In this document: positions 1 to 5,286 of the stretch, piece after piece
Layout: every line of letters starts with the position of its first letter
Numbering within the stretch: position 1 is the first letter of the stretch
Assembly: GCA_003230355.1 (NCBI GenBank)
Contig: QIDD01000027.1
Coordinates: 1-9,634, forward strand
DNA from: Methanobacteriota archaeon
GTDB lineage: Archaea; Hydrothermarchaeota; Hydrothermarchaeia; Hydrothermarchaeales; SZUA-236
Length of the DNA: 9,634 bases
Direction: 5' to 3'
The notes under the pieces: model-generated
What the model was told of the DNA's origin: nothing
Databases searched by the model: none
What the model saw: only the letters and a program-made list of their open reading frames with translations
Program-made: the position numbers and the translations under genes

Positions 1-271
1 AGCTGCAACGGAGATTGATGCTGACGCTGTTATCCTGGCCTTCGGACTCGTTCCCAATAATGAGATATTCGCAGACCTCGGACTTGAGCTTGACTACGAA
101 GGCAGAATCATAACTGACAGTAAGCAGAAAACAAACCTTGATGGAATCTATGCGGCGGGCGACATCGTGGCTGGAACAGGGCATCTCGAGCTTATAGTCG
201 TTGCAGTCGCACAAGGAGCAGTAGCAGCGCATCACGCATACATTGAAACCGCAGAGCCCTACTGGGGGTAG
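1..271 (+). CDS. trxB: Thioredoxin-reductase-like FAD/NAD(P)-dependent oxidoreductase, C-terminal part
   Basis: Only the last 89 codons are in the window (frame from base 2, stop TAG 269-271); the gene begins upstream. The fragment holds the C-terminal FAD-binding part of a pyridine nucleotide-disulfide oxidoreductase of the TrxB class. A hydrophobic strand ending AFGLVPNN is followed by the G-I-Y-A-A-G-D-I signature, whose Asp contacts the flavin ribityl/phosphate in this family, and then by VAVAQGAVAA, the helix capping the isoalloxazine. Family knowledge: such enzymes pass electrons from NAD(P)H through FAD and a CxxC pair to thioredoxin or a similar partner. The CxxC would lie upstream and cannot be checked, so a ferredoxin- or alkyl-hydroperoxide-type relative is possible. 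The stop codon directly abuts the stop of the converging gene at 272. Confidence 0.85.
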   Translation, partial: AATEIDADAVILAFGLVPNNEIFADLGLELDYEGRIITDSKQKTNLDGIYAAGDIVAGTGHLELIVVAVAQGAVAAHHAYIETAEPYWG

Positions 272-1162
272 TTAGAGTAAATCAATATCTGTACAGTCAA
301 CGGCGTCCATAGTGGGTAAATATTCAAAAGCTACTTCTGGAGGTAGCTTCCCCTTTTCTTCAAAGTTTTTACATAAAATTTCAATCCCTTCTTTAACTGC
401 CTCTTCCAGCAATATTGCTGTTGGGAATGCACCGTAACCTGATCTGATAGCATTGCCTATATGCTCTGGCAGAAAAGACGCATTTTTTGATTTTAAAAAC
501 CAAGCGTTTCTAAGAGGTGAAAAGGGTTCATGTACAGCAGGGCATCTATATTGTCGCCAAATAATTAAGGCGCCTGAAAATTGTTTTAAAAAATCTGTTG
601 TATTCCAAGTCTCTTTGAAAAATGATTTTGTTAAACTGGAAACCGTTTCAATATCAACCATCCAGTGATCTGAGTTATCTGAAGGTTTGAGAGTCTCTGG
701 ATAATTTTTTCGTAGTTCCACTAAAAAGTTCGATAAGCGGAGATCAAGGTCTTTTTCCTGGTGAAAATTATTACATAACGATTTGATAATTTTTCTTTCA
801 TTTTTTGGAGGCTCGACTCCCCTAGTAAATCCAGGGCAGGTTTCTAAACTGCATTGTAAAAACCAATCCAAGTCTAATAAAGAAATTCTACGGAAAATAG
901 TTAGTTTTTCAAAACTCTCAAGAAATTCTCTAAACGCTTTTCCTTTTGGATATCTCCCCTTCTTAGGAATTGATGCTAATGCATCTAGATGGCTTGTTAG
1001 CTGAGCCAATACAATTTGGGTTACTCCTTCAACCGTCTTTATTTTCTGAACAGCCGTCAATCTTTGTAGTTGTTCTTCTTTGAACTTTAGAATGGCAATG
1101 TCGATTGGTTCTTCTTCATTAATTTTAAAGACCTCCACTTTTAGTATTAGGTCTACCCTCAT
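272..1162 (-). CDS. Orphan protein of unknown family with a HEPN-like R-x4-H motif
   Basis: This 296-residue protein matches no family I can name. It is predicted soluble and mostly helical: no signal peptide or membrane segment is visible, and helices rich in Leu, Lys and Glu run throughout. Around residues 199-213 it reads LIIWRQYRCPAVHEP, a hydrophobic helix carrying Arg206-x4-His211. That resembles the Rx4-6H motif of HEPN-superfamily RNases, where Arg and His form the active site; assignment to HEPN is inference from this one motif. The gene is clearly more AT-rich than its neighbours, with many AAA, AAT and TTT codons, which fits recent acquisition. It is a single gene, with no nucleotidyltransferase antitoxin partner beside it. 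The ATG at 1162 lies about 30 nt from a CTTAATATC box (1189-1197), suggesting a leaderless or near-leaderless mRNA. Its stop touches the trxB stop. Confidence 0.75.
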   Translation of the reverse strand: MRVDLILKVEVFKINEEEPIDIAILKFKEEQLQRLTAVQKIKTVEGVTQIVLAQLTSHLDALASIPKKGRYPKGKAFREFLESFEKLTIFRRISLLDLDWFLQCSLETCPGFTRGVEPPKNERKIIKSLCNNFHQEKDLDLRLSNFLVELRKNYPETLKPSDNSDHWMVDIETVSSLTKSFFKETWNTTDFLKQFSGALIIWRQYRCPAVHEPFSPLRNAWFLKSKNASFLPEHIGNAIRSGYGAFPTAILLEEAVKEGIEILCKNFEEKGKLPPEVAFEYLPTMDAVDCTDIDLL

Positions 1163-1188
1163 GGCCCTAAACTGTCTATTTTCTCATT

Positions 1189-1197
1189 GATATTAAG
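1189..1197 (-). promoter_or_regulatory. TATA-like box of the Rx4H gene
   Basis: On the minus strand the element reads CTTAATATC, centred about 30 nt before the ATG at 1162. That spacing would give a transcript with almost no leader. No Shine-Dalgarno is visible before the ATG, which fits leaderless initiation. Confidence 0.4.
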
Positions 1198-1283
1198 TTC
1201 TTTCTATATCGAAATCTGACAATTTTACATAGAAAAATATTGGTTTTCAATTTACTGTAGAGTCTGCGACCTTCCGAAAAGAG

Positions 1284-1291
1284 TTTTAAAA
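1284..1291 (+). promoter_or_regulatory. TATA-like box for the 43-residue ORF
   Basis: TTTTAAAA is preceded by a purine-rich CGAAAAGAG stretch resembling an archaeal BRE. Its centre is about 26 nt upstream of the ATG at 1313, the spacing expected between an archaeal TATA box and the transcription start. A leaderless mRNA beginning at the start codon is therefore plausible. Confidence 0.45.
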
Positions 1292-1312
1292 CAATAGGCC
1301 TAAGTATATTTT

Positions 1313-1444
1313 ATGAGCAGCATCACGAGTTTTATTGACCGGGCGGCGGCAGAACTCCTCTTTTTAAATAACGCATTCTTCGTCTTCGTTCTCTTAGTGA
1401 TTGTCGCAGCGCTTTACTATTACACGCGCAACTGGAGACGCTGA
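1313..1444 (+). CDS. Small single-pass membrane protein, 43 residues
   Basis: A short ORF runs from ATG 1313 to TGA 1442-1444. The product has a polar amphipathic N-terminus (MSSITSFIDRAAAELL), one clear transmembrane helix at about residues 21-37 (AFFVFVLLVIVAALYYY) and a basic end TRNWRR. By the positive-inside rule the C-terminus should face the cytoplasm. A TATA-like box at the right distance upstream and the clean architecture argue that it is a real gene rather than chance. I recognise no family. It lies about 60 nt upstream of ferredoxin on the same strand, but ferredoxin appears to have its own promoter, so a functional link is not established. Small membrane proteins often act as accessory subunits of larger complexes; nothing here identifies a partner. 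Confidence 0.55.
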   Translation: MSSITSFIDRAAAELLFLNNAFFVFVLLVIVAALYYYTRNWRR

Positions 1445-1477
1445 TCTATTTAGCCAGAATCAATCTGGAGTGGTAGT

Positions 1478-1486
1478 TATAAATAG
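1478..1486 (+). promoter_or_regulatory. TATA box of the ferredoxin gene
   Basis: TTATAAATA is a close match to the archaeal TATA consensus, centred at about 1482. A start site 26-27 nt downstream falls near 1508, after the first in-frame ATG (1504) and 8 nt before the second (1516). This element therefore favours translation from 1516. Confidence 0.6.
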
Positions 1487-1503
1487 CTCAAGTAATTATC
1501 TGA

Positions 1504-1716
1504 ATGCGAAGACTTATGCTCGAAATCACTGTTGACACTGAGAAATGCACTGGCTGCAAAAAGTGCAGGGAGGTCTGTCCCAAGGGACCGCGGATCTGGA
1601 AGATTGCCGATGTAGGTGGTAAGAAGGTTGCAACTGTTTTGGATAATCGGTCCTGTCTCTACTGCACGCTCTGCATTTCAAAGTGCCCCACCGACGCCAT
1701 AACTATTAAGATTTAA
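1504..1716 (+). CDS. Small 2[4Fe-4S] ferredoxin
   Basis: The product is a bacterial-type dicluster ferredoxin of 66-70 residues. Two complete CxxCxxCxxxCP motifs are visible, at Cys15/18/21/25 and Cys51/54/57/61, each followed by the usual Pro; each cluster takes three cysteines from one motif and the fourth from the other. It carries low-potential electrons between oxidoreductases in the cytoplasm; the partner enzyme is not shown here. The 25-residue loop between the motifs is longer than in clostridial ferredoxins and includes a basic stretch (GGKKVATV). Two starts are possible: ATG 1504 gives MRRLMLEIT, ATG 1516 gives MLEITVDTEKC. The promoter position favours 1516. It stands alone, followed by T-rich termination signals. 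Confidence 0.9.
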   Translation: MRRLMLEITVDTEKCTGCKKCREVCPKGPRIWKIADVGGKKVATVLDNRSCLYCTLCISKCPTDAITIKI

Positions 1717-1742
1717 TTTAAAAAAAAGGGGCCGCCCATATA

Positions 1743-1765
1743 CTTTTTTGCTGCAATTTTTTTTT
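1743..1765 (+). terminator. T-tract terminator after ferredoxin
   Basis: A T6 run (1744-1749) and a T9 run (1757-1765) separated by GCTGCAA follow the ferredoxin stop by 27-48 nt. Archaeal RNA polymerase terminates at oligo-T tracts without needing a strong hairpin, so this is the likely end of the ferredoxin transcript and lies just before the next promoter. Confidence 0.55.
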
Positions 1766-1779
1766 AGAGTTTCTAAAGA

Positions 1780-1787
1780 TTTATATA
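1780..1787 (+). promoter_or_regulatory. TATA box of the PAS protein gene
   Basis: TTTATATA is centred about 30 nt before the ATG at 1814, preceded by a purine-rich CTAAAGA that may serve as BRE. The predicted start site, about 1810-1812, implies an essentially leaderless mRNA. No Shine-Dalgarno is present. Confidence 0.6.
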
Positions 1788-1813
1788 GTTTCTACAACAA
1801 TATAATCTGATTA

Positions 1814-2551
1814 ATGTGGGATGTTTTGGAAGTTCGTGGGAAAATCCAGGAGAACTACTGGAAGTATTCAATAGGCTTGTTAGGACTTCTCATTGTAATA
1901 GGATACCTTGCCTTTGAGTACCTCGTATATGGAGAGTTTTTAGAGGATGTCATAGGGCGGCCGCTGGAGCACTTTATCATCTTTTCAATCCTGCCTCTTT
2001 CTATAGCGCTGGGATATGCTGTGGACAGAAATATTGAAGCTGAAAGAGCGCTCTATGAAAAAAACCGTCATGCAGAGACAGTGATAAACGCTATTGGTGA
2101 GGGGGTTGTGGAGCTGGACCCTGACTTTAAGATTCTCACTGCAAATGACTTCGTGGTAAATCTTGTGAAGAGGACAAGAGACGGGGTCTTGGGGATGAGG
2201 TGTTATGAGCTGTTCCACAACCGAGGGGTGGTCTGCCTTGACTGTCCGGTGAAGGTGACCTTCGAAACAGGGGAGTCTGCCTGCGCCTCTCATGAGGGGA
2301 TTGCAAAAGATGGCACACCCATCTATGTTGAGCTGAACTCATATCCTGTAAAGGACTTCAGCGGAAGGATAGTCCGTGTTATCGAGACTGTAAGAGACAT
2401 CTCAGAGAAAAGAAAGTATGACGCGGAGATGGCTGAAAAACGCGTCCTCGAAAAGATAAATAAGGCTGCAGTTCACCGCGAACTCAAGATGGTTGAGCTT
2501 AAAAAAAGGATTAATGAACTTGAGAAAAAAGTAGGAGACCGTGACAGCTAA
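1814..2551 (+). CDS. Membrane PAS-domain sensor protein lacking a kinase domain
   Basis: This 245-residue protein has two membrane helices (about 18-39 and 50-70), a short linker helix, one PAS domain with PAC extension (about 84-197), and a charged C-terminal coiled coil (198-241). In the PAS, the signature CYELFHNRGVVCLDCPV places Cys130, Cys141 and Cys144 close together, with Cys157 after; this Cys-rich subtype recurs in PAS proteins and could bind metal or sense redox state, which is inference. The coiled coil contains HRELKMVELKKRINELEKK (221-239), like the RELKMxELKK segment that in PAS kinases leads into the histidine kinase core. Here the protein stops at that point, with no ATPase domain or effector. 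It may signal through a partner or be a modulator. It converges on the coiled-coil membrane protein at 2582. Confidence 0.8.
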   Translation: MWDVLEVRGKIQENYWKYSIGLLGLLIVIGYLAFEYLVYGEFLEDVIGRPLEHFIIFSILPLSIALGYAVDRNIEAERALYEKNRHAETVINAIGEGVVELDPDFKILTANDFVVNLVKRTRDGVLGMRCYELFHNRGVVCLDCPVKVTFETGESACASHEGIAKDGTPIYVELNSYPVKDFSGRIVRVIETVRDISEKRKYDAEMAEKRVLEKINKAAVHRELKMVELKKRINELEKKVGDRDS

Positions 2552-2568
2552 AATTAAAAAATAATATT

Positions 2569-2590
2569 TAGGTTCTCTAACCTATTTTTT
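2569..2590. terminator. Hairpin plus T-tract between convergent genes
   Basis: TAGGTT (2569-2574) and AACCTA (2579-2584) form a 6-bp stem with a CTCT loop, followed on the plus strand by T6 (2585-2590). Reading the other way, the same hairpin is followed by an AT-rich stretch containing T runs, so it may stop both transcripts. The 3' arm contains the stop codon of the minus-strand gene. Confidence 0.5.
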
Positions 2591-2947
2591 CAGCTTTTCA
2601 CGTATCTCTTTGATGTTTCGTATTTCTTCGAGTCCTTTGAGAAACTCCTGCCTCGCCTCTTCCATTTCGGCGATCTTCTTTTCAAAGGTAAAGACATACA
2701 TGAGGGCGTAGAGCAGGCTTATGACAAAGAGCATGTTTGTGAGCTGGGAGATGAAGGGGTCGTTGAGGAAAAATGTGAGTTCATCGACTGCGAAGAATAA
2801 TACGACTGCAAGTATTCTGCGCTCCCATTCCTGCTTTTTTTTGGCTGTGAAGAGGATATGAATCGTGAGCACCAGGATTAGCAGTATTAATGCCAGGGTC
2901 GTGAACCACTCTAGATTTGCTGTAACACTCGCCATATTAACAACCAT
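2582..2947 (-). CDS. Three-TM membrane protein with C-terminal coiled coil, unknown function
   Basis: The product has 121 residues. Three hydrophobic segments are visible, about 13-34, 44-62 and 68-88, the second ending in an acidic DEL. They are followed by a highly charged helix (89-121, EKKIAEMEEARQEFLKGLEE and on) predicted to form a cytoplasmic coiled coil. A basic KKKQEWERR loop between TM1 and TM2 supports cytosolic placement of that loop. I recognise no family. The plan resembles the neighbouring PAS protein, with a membrane anchor and a coiled-coil tail, and the two genes converge with 30 nt between stops; partnership is speculation. Start choice is ATG 2947 (MVVNMAS) or ATG 2935 (MASV); the TATA box at 2981-2988 fits either with a short leader. 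Confidence 0.7.
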   Translation of the reverse strand: MVVNMASVTANLEWFTTLALILLILVLTIHILFTAKKKQEWERRILAVVLFFAVDELTFFLNDPFISQLTNMLFVISLLYALMYVFTFEKKIAEMEEARQEFLKGLEEIRNIKEIREKLKK

Positions 2948-2980
2948 GTTTTATTGTTTTAGCGATGTTTGAGAGGGGAT

Positions 2981-2988
2981 TATTTATA
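2981..2988 (-). promoter_or_regulatory. TATA box of the three-TM protein gene
   Basis: On the minus strand the element reads TATAAATA, a consensus archaeal TATA box, centred at about 2984. The predicted transcription start is near 2958, giving a leader of about 10 nt to ATG 2947 or 22 nt to ATG 2935. It lies in the divergent spacer shared with queH. Confidence 0.55.
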
Positions 2989-3026
2989 CCTTCCGTTGCA
3001 GGTTTTGATAGATGGCTTGGGAAAAC

Positions 3027-3034
3027 TATTATAT
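3027..3034 (+). promoter_or_regulatory. TATA box of queH
   Basis: TATTATAT is centred at about 3031, so transcription should start near 3058, only about 4 nt before ATG 3062. This supports the internal start and argues against extending the protein upstream to 2969. Confidence 0.5.
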
Positions 3035-3061
3035 CCTGTCCATGAGGATAGTGTTTTTCTA

Positions 3062-3604
3062 ATGAGGCTGCTACTTCACATCTGCTGCGCGCCCTGCTCA
3101 ACTGAGACTATTACACGGCTTTTATCCGAACATGAGGTTACAGGCTTTTTTTATAACCCGAACATCCATCCCAGAGAAGAGTATGACCTGCGCCGCCTTG
3201 AGCTTGAAAAATATGCAGATGAGCAGGACCTCCCCCTGATAGTTTCAGATTATGATGTTGAGCGCTGGACCGGTTTGACCAGAGGCCTTGAAGCTGAGCC
3301 TGAGGGTGGGCGGCGCTGCACTGTTTGTTTTCAAATGCGCCTTGAAAAAACGGCACAGACAGCAGCCGAGCTTGGTTTTGACGCTTTTACAACAACCCTA
3401 TCAATCAGCCCTCATAAAAACTCGGCTGTGATAAATGCTGTTGGTGCCGGGGTGGAGAGGGAAAAAGGGGTTTTGTTTCTTGCCGAGGATTTCAAAAAAC
3501 AGGAGGGATTTAAAAAAAGCGTTGAACGTTCAAGGCGCCACGGTCTTCGCAGGCAGAGCTACTGCGGCTGTGTTTACAGCAAAAAGAAGCGTGAGTCTAA
3601 ATAG
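3062..3604 (+). CDS. queH: Epoxyqueuosine reductase family protein QueH (DUF208)
   Basis: From ATG 3062 the protein has 180 residues. It opens with MRLLLHICCAPCSTE, the hallmark H-x-C-C-A-P-C start of QueH (Cys8, Cys9, Cys12). Cys86 and Cys89 follow in RRCTVCFQMRLE, then the TTTLSISPHKN segment, and YCGCVYS near the end (Cys168, Cys170). In bacterial QueH the conserved cysteines bind a [4Fe-4S] cluster and an extra iron, and the enzyme reduces epoxyqueuosine to queuosine in tRNA anticodons. Archaea are known for archaeosine rather than queuosine, so substrate and role here are open. An in-frame upstream start at 2969 would add 31 residues without family resemblance and lies before the predicted promoter; I reject it. 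The 3' end overlaps the converging EVE-like gene by 8 bp. Confidence 0.85.
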   Translation: MRLLLHICCAPCSTETITRLLSEHEVTGFFYNPNIHPREEYDLRRLELEKYADEQDLPLIVSDYDVERWTGLTRGLEAEPEGGRRCTVCFQMRLEKTAQTAAELGFDAFTTTLSISPHKNSAVINAVGAGVEREKGVLFLAEDFKKQEGFKKSVERSRRHGLRRQSYCGCVYSKKKRESK

Positions 3605-4031
3605 GCATTGTGAGATATGTGTTGAAAAGGTCAAAGTCGCCCTTCGAAATCTCCCTGATCCAGCCTACACTTGAGCCTTCCCAACCCTCGCTGTCTTTTA
3701 CAAACTCCAGACTGTTTTTAAACTCGGATTTGAATTCTTTAAACGAAGGATAGGGTTCTCTTTTCATCTGCAGGTTTATTTTATAGCAGTAGGCGCTTCC
3801 CCATTCAGGGTCGTCAATTAGTGCAAATCCATCAGATGATATCTCATAGCATCCGAAGATCGTGTCAGCGCTTCGACTGCACACAACTACCTTGTCTCCT
3901 TTGCTCATCTCTTTAAACTTGACTGAACAGGCCTCAAGTCTGCCGGAATTTTTTGAGTTCATCCTGCATCCGATAAAGTCGCCGTGGGTCTTGTGCAAGT
4001 CCACTCGATGAGTTGCAAGCCAGTGCTTCAT
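3597..4031 (-). CDS. EVE/PUA-like domain protein
   Basis: This 144-residue soluble protein starts MKHWLATH. The core SVKFKEMSKGDKVVVCSRSADTIFGCYEISSDGF (about 36-69) has the layout of EVE/PUA-like barrels: a K-G-D turn, a hydrophobic strand, then a strand ending I-x-G-x-Y-E-I. The tail SVGWIREISKGDFDLF (121-136) matches the usual final strand and helix of such domains. Family knowledge: EVE and related PUA-like domains bind modified bases in DNA or RNA and occur alone or as specificity modules in defence and RNA-processing proteins. The assignment rests on pattern, not on a single catalytic motif, so it is moderate. The TTTTTATT box lies 27 nt upstream, implying a leaderless mRNA. It is divergent from the radical SAM gene and converges with an 8-bp overlap on queH. 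Confidence 0.6.
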   Translation of the reverse strand: MKHWLATHRVDLHKTHGDFIGCRMNSKNSGRLEACSVKFKEMSKGDKVVVCSRSADTIFGCYEISSDGFALIDDPEWGSAYCYKINLQMKREPYPSFKEFKSEFKNSLEFVKDSEGWEGSSVGWIREISKGDFDLFNTYLTMPI

Positions 4032-4054
4032 ATCCTATCATCTTTTGCCCGCAG

Positions 4055-4062
4055 AATAAAAA
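4055..4062 (-). promoter_or_regulatory. TATA-like box of the EVE-like gene
   Basis: Minus-strand TTTTTATT is centred about 27 nt before ATG 4031, the exact spacing for a leaderless transcript. No Shine-Dalgarno precedes the ATG. Confidence 0.5.
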
Positions 4063-4103
4063 GGTAGTGTTTCAATCTGTGAAAAGATATATCAATCAAT
4101 CTC

Positions 4104-4111
4104 GATAAAAT
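4104..4111 (+). promoter_or_regulatory. TATA-like box of the radical SAM gene
   Basis: GATAAAAT is centred about 27 nt before ATG 4135, predicting a leaderless transcript. A second AT-rich element, GATATATC, lies at 4086-4093, but its spacing is too large for the same start. An earlier ATG at 4127 runs into TGA after three codons and so is not the start. Confidence 0.5.
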
Positions 4112-4134
4112 CCTAGTGTTAATAACATGCTATT

Positions 4135-4929
4135 ATGAAGATTTCAACGGTATCCTGCAAGACCGCTCTAACACCCTCCCGGCTGGGGGGTTATGACTAC
4201 GCGCTGAACCCCTACCGCGGCTGCCAGCATGGCTGCACATATTGCTACGCACCCTATGTTCTGCGGGAAAAACGCAGGTGGGGCGAATTTGTGGAGGCGC
4301 GTGATAATCTGCCCCGCCTTCTTTCAAAAGAGCTTCGGCGCAAGGCTAAGGGTGTGGTGGGTATTTCAACGGTGACCGATGCCTATCAGCCGGTTGAAAA
4401 ACGCTTCGAGATCACGCGCCTCGCCCTTGAGCAGCTCCAGAGATATGACTTCCCGGTGTGCATTCAGACAAAGTCCAGCCTGGTCCTGCGCGACCTCGAC
4501 CTCATCCAATCTTTTTCCCAAAAAGAGGTGGGATTTACTGTCACCACAATAGATGACGAAATGCGGCAAAGATATGAACCAGGAGCATCGTCTGTCGAAG
4601 AAAGGCTTTCTGCACTGGAATCGCTTGCCGATGCGGGTATTGACACATGGGCGTTTCTAGGACCTATAATGCCATATATCACTGACCGAAACGATGATAT
4701 CGAAGCGTTGATTGCAGGGCTGAAAAAATCGAAGATACATTATCTAATGGTGGATCGGCTTAACATAAAGCAAGGTATGAGACCTAGGCTGCTGGACTTT
4801 GTAAAGATAGAATTTCCAGAGCTTGAAGAGATGTACCGCACGCTGCCTGCAGACTATTTTGAAGAGGTCAAATTGGAAATAAAAAAGCTCTGCAAAGATC
4901 AGGAACTGAAGGTGGAATTCTGCTATTGA
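4135..4929 (+). CDS. Radical SAM protein of the SPL (spore photoproduct lyase-like) family
   Basis: The 264-residue protein carries the radical SAM cluster motif CxxxCxxC at Cys30, Cys34 and Cys37 in NPYRGCQHGCTYCYAP, which binds the [4Fe-4S] cluster that cleaves S-adenosylmethionine. The segments STVTDAYQPVEKRFEITR (78-95), QTKSSLVLRDLDLI (111-124) and FLGPIMPYITD (174-184) are typical of the SPL-like radical SAM proteins (COG1533). Genuine spore photoproduct lyases repair a thymine dimer, but most members of this group have no known substrate, and archaea make no spores, so the reaction is undetermined. The length is normal and all three cluster cysteines are present; no second FeS domain is visible. 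It appears to be a single-gene unit with its own promoter. The stop lies 3 nt from the stop of the converging EF-Tu-domain protein. Confidence 0.85.
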   Translation: MKISTVSCKTALTPSRLGGYDYALNPYRGCQHGCTYCYAPYVLREKRRWGEFVEARDNLPRLLSKELRRKAKGVVGISTVTDAYQPVEKRFEITRLALEQLQRYDFPVCIQTKSSLVLRDLDLIQSFSQKEVGFTVTTIDDEMRQRYEPGASSVEERLSALESLADAGIDTWAFLGPIMPYITDRNDDIEALIAGLKKSKIHYLMVDRLNIKQGMRPRLLDFVKIEFPELEEMYRTLPADYFEEVKLEIKKLCKDQELKVEFCY

Positions 4930-4932
4930 CTA

Positions 4933-5211
4933 CTAAGACACTGTATCAGGCTGTTCAACAATCTTATAGACAACATCGTGATTTCTGACCTTGCCACTCA
5001 CCTTGATTCCGACTTCCTCGCCCTTGCCTGCAGATTCAACAGCTCCGTGTTCCATCTGAATGGAGTCCACGGTTTGAGTAATGTTCGTCGTATGGCCTTC
5101 AATGCTTATTGTGTCACCGACGCTCATCCCTCCGTCCGAGAGCCTCACACCTGCAACCCCTATCTTGGAAAAATATGTAAACACAGTTCCGATCTTCTCT
5201 TTCTCGCCCAT
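4933..5211 (-). CDS. Stand-alone EF-Tu domain-2-like protein
   Basis: This protein of 92 residues from ATG 5211 (MGEKEKIGTVFTYFSKI) is one beta-barrel domain resembling domain 2 of translational GTPases. The visible pattern is IGTVFTYFSKIGVAGVRL, then SVGDTISIEGHTT, QTVDSIQMEHGAVE and GEEVGIKVSGKVRNHDVVYKI. The G-D-x-I turn and the spacing between strands match small archaeal elongation-factor-like proteins that lack a GTPase domain. In bacteria, relatives are found near U32-type peptidases; none is visible here. A GTG at 5220 could extend it by three codons, but that GTG lies inside the GGGGTGA Shine-Dalgarno (5217-5223), whose spacing suits ATG 5211, so I chose the latter. It converges with the radical SAM gene and is divergent from arsR. 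Function unknown. Confidence 0.75.
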   Translation of the reverse strand: MGEKEKIGTVFTYFSKIGVAGVRLSDGGMSVGDTISIEGHTTNITQTVDSIQMEHGAVESAGKGEEVGIKVSGKVRNHDVVYKIVEQPDTVS

Positions 5212-5216
5212 CTGGT

Positions 5217-5223
5217 TCACCCC
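5217..5223 (-). promoter_or_regulatory. Shine-Dalgarno deciding the start of the EF-like gene
   Basis: Minus-strand GGGGTGA sits 5 nt before ATG 5211 and contains the competing GTG at 5220. It complements the usual archaeal 16S tail (ATCACCTCC). Its presence implies a leadered mRNA from an upstream TATA, probably the AT-rich element near 5256-5265 read on the minus strand. A nearer box, GTATATGTT (5232-5240), would instead start transcription at the ATG and bypass the Shine-Dalgarno. Confidence 0.5.
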
Positions 5224-5255
5224 ATTTTTTTAACATATACTTTTGGATTCGACCA

Positions 5256-5265
5256 TTAATAAATC
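5256..5265. promoter_or_regulatory. TATA-like element, possibly shared by divergent genes
   Basis: TTAATAAATC on the plus strand is centred about 27 nt before 5287, giving a leader of about 7 nt to the arsR ATG at 5294. Read on the minus strand it is GATTTATTAA, which would start the EF-like transcript near 5232 and leave room for its Shine-Dalgarno. One box serving both directions is inference. Confidence 0.4.
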
Positions 5266-5286
5266 TTAGCATCGGTTTAATCAAAT

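Larger units (their letters stand above)
1163..1312. other. AT-rich divergent intergenic region
   Basis: This 150-nt spacer separates the minus-strand Rx4H gene from the plus-strand microprotein. It is very AT-rich and appears to hold both divergent promoters: a minus-strand TATA-like element near 1189-1197 and a plus-strand one at 1284-1291. A second minus-strand candidate, CGATATAGAAA, lies around 1201-1211. I see no further ORF, tRNA or convincing hairpin in it. Confidence 0.5.

Noticed and set aside
453..1004. Plus-strand ORFs inside the Rx4H gene
   Set aside because: Short frames opposite a continuous 296-codon ORF, without promoter, domain or start signals; AT-rich DNA gives such frames by chance.
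1985..2342. Minus-strand ORFs inside the PAS gene
   Set aside because: Shadow frames of a gene with a clear PAS domain and promoter.
2969..3061. 31-residue N-terminal extension of QueH
   Set aside because: The segment lies before the predicted TATA box and start site and has no family resemblance; the QueH domain begins at the Met of MRLLLHICC (3062).
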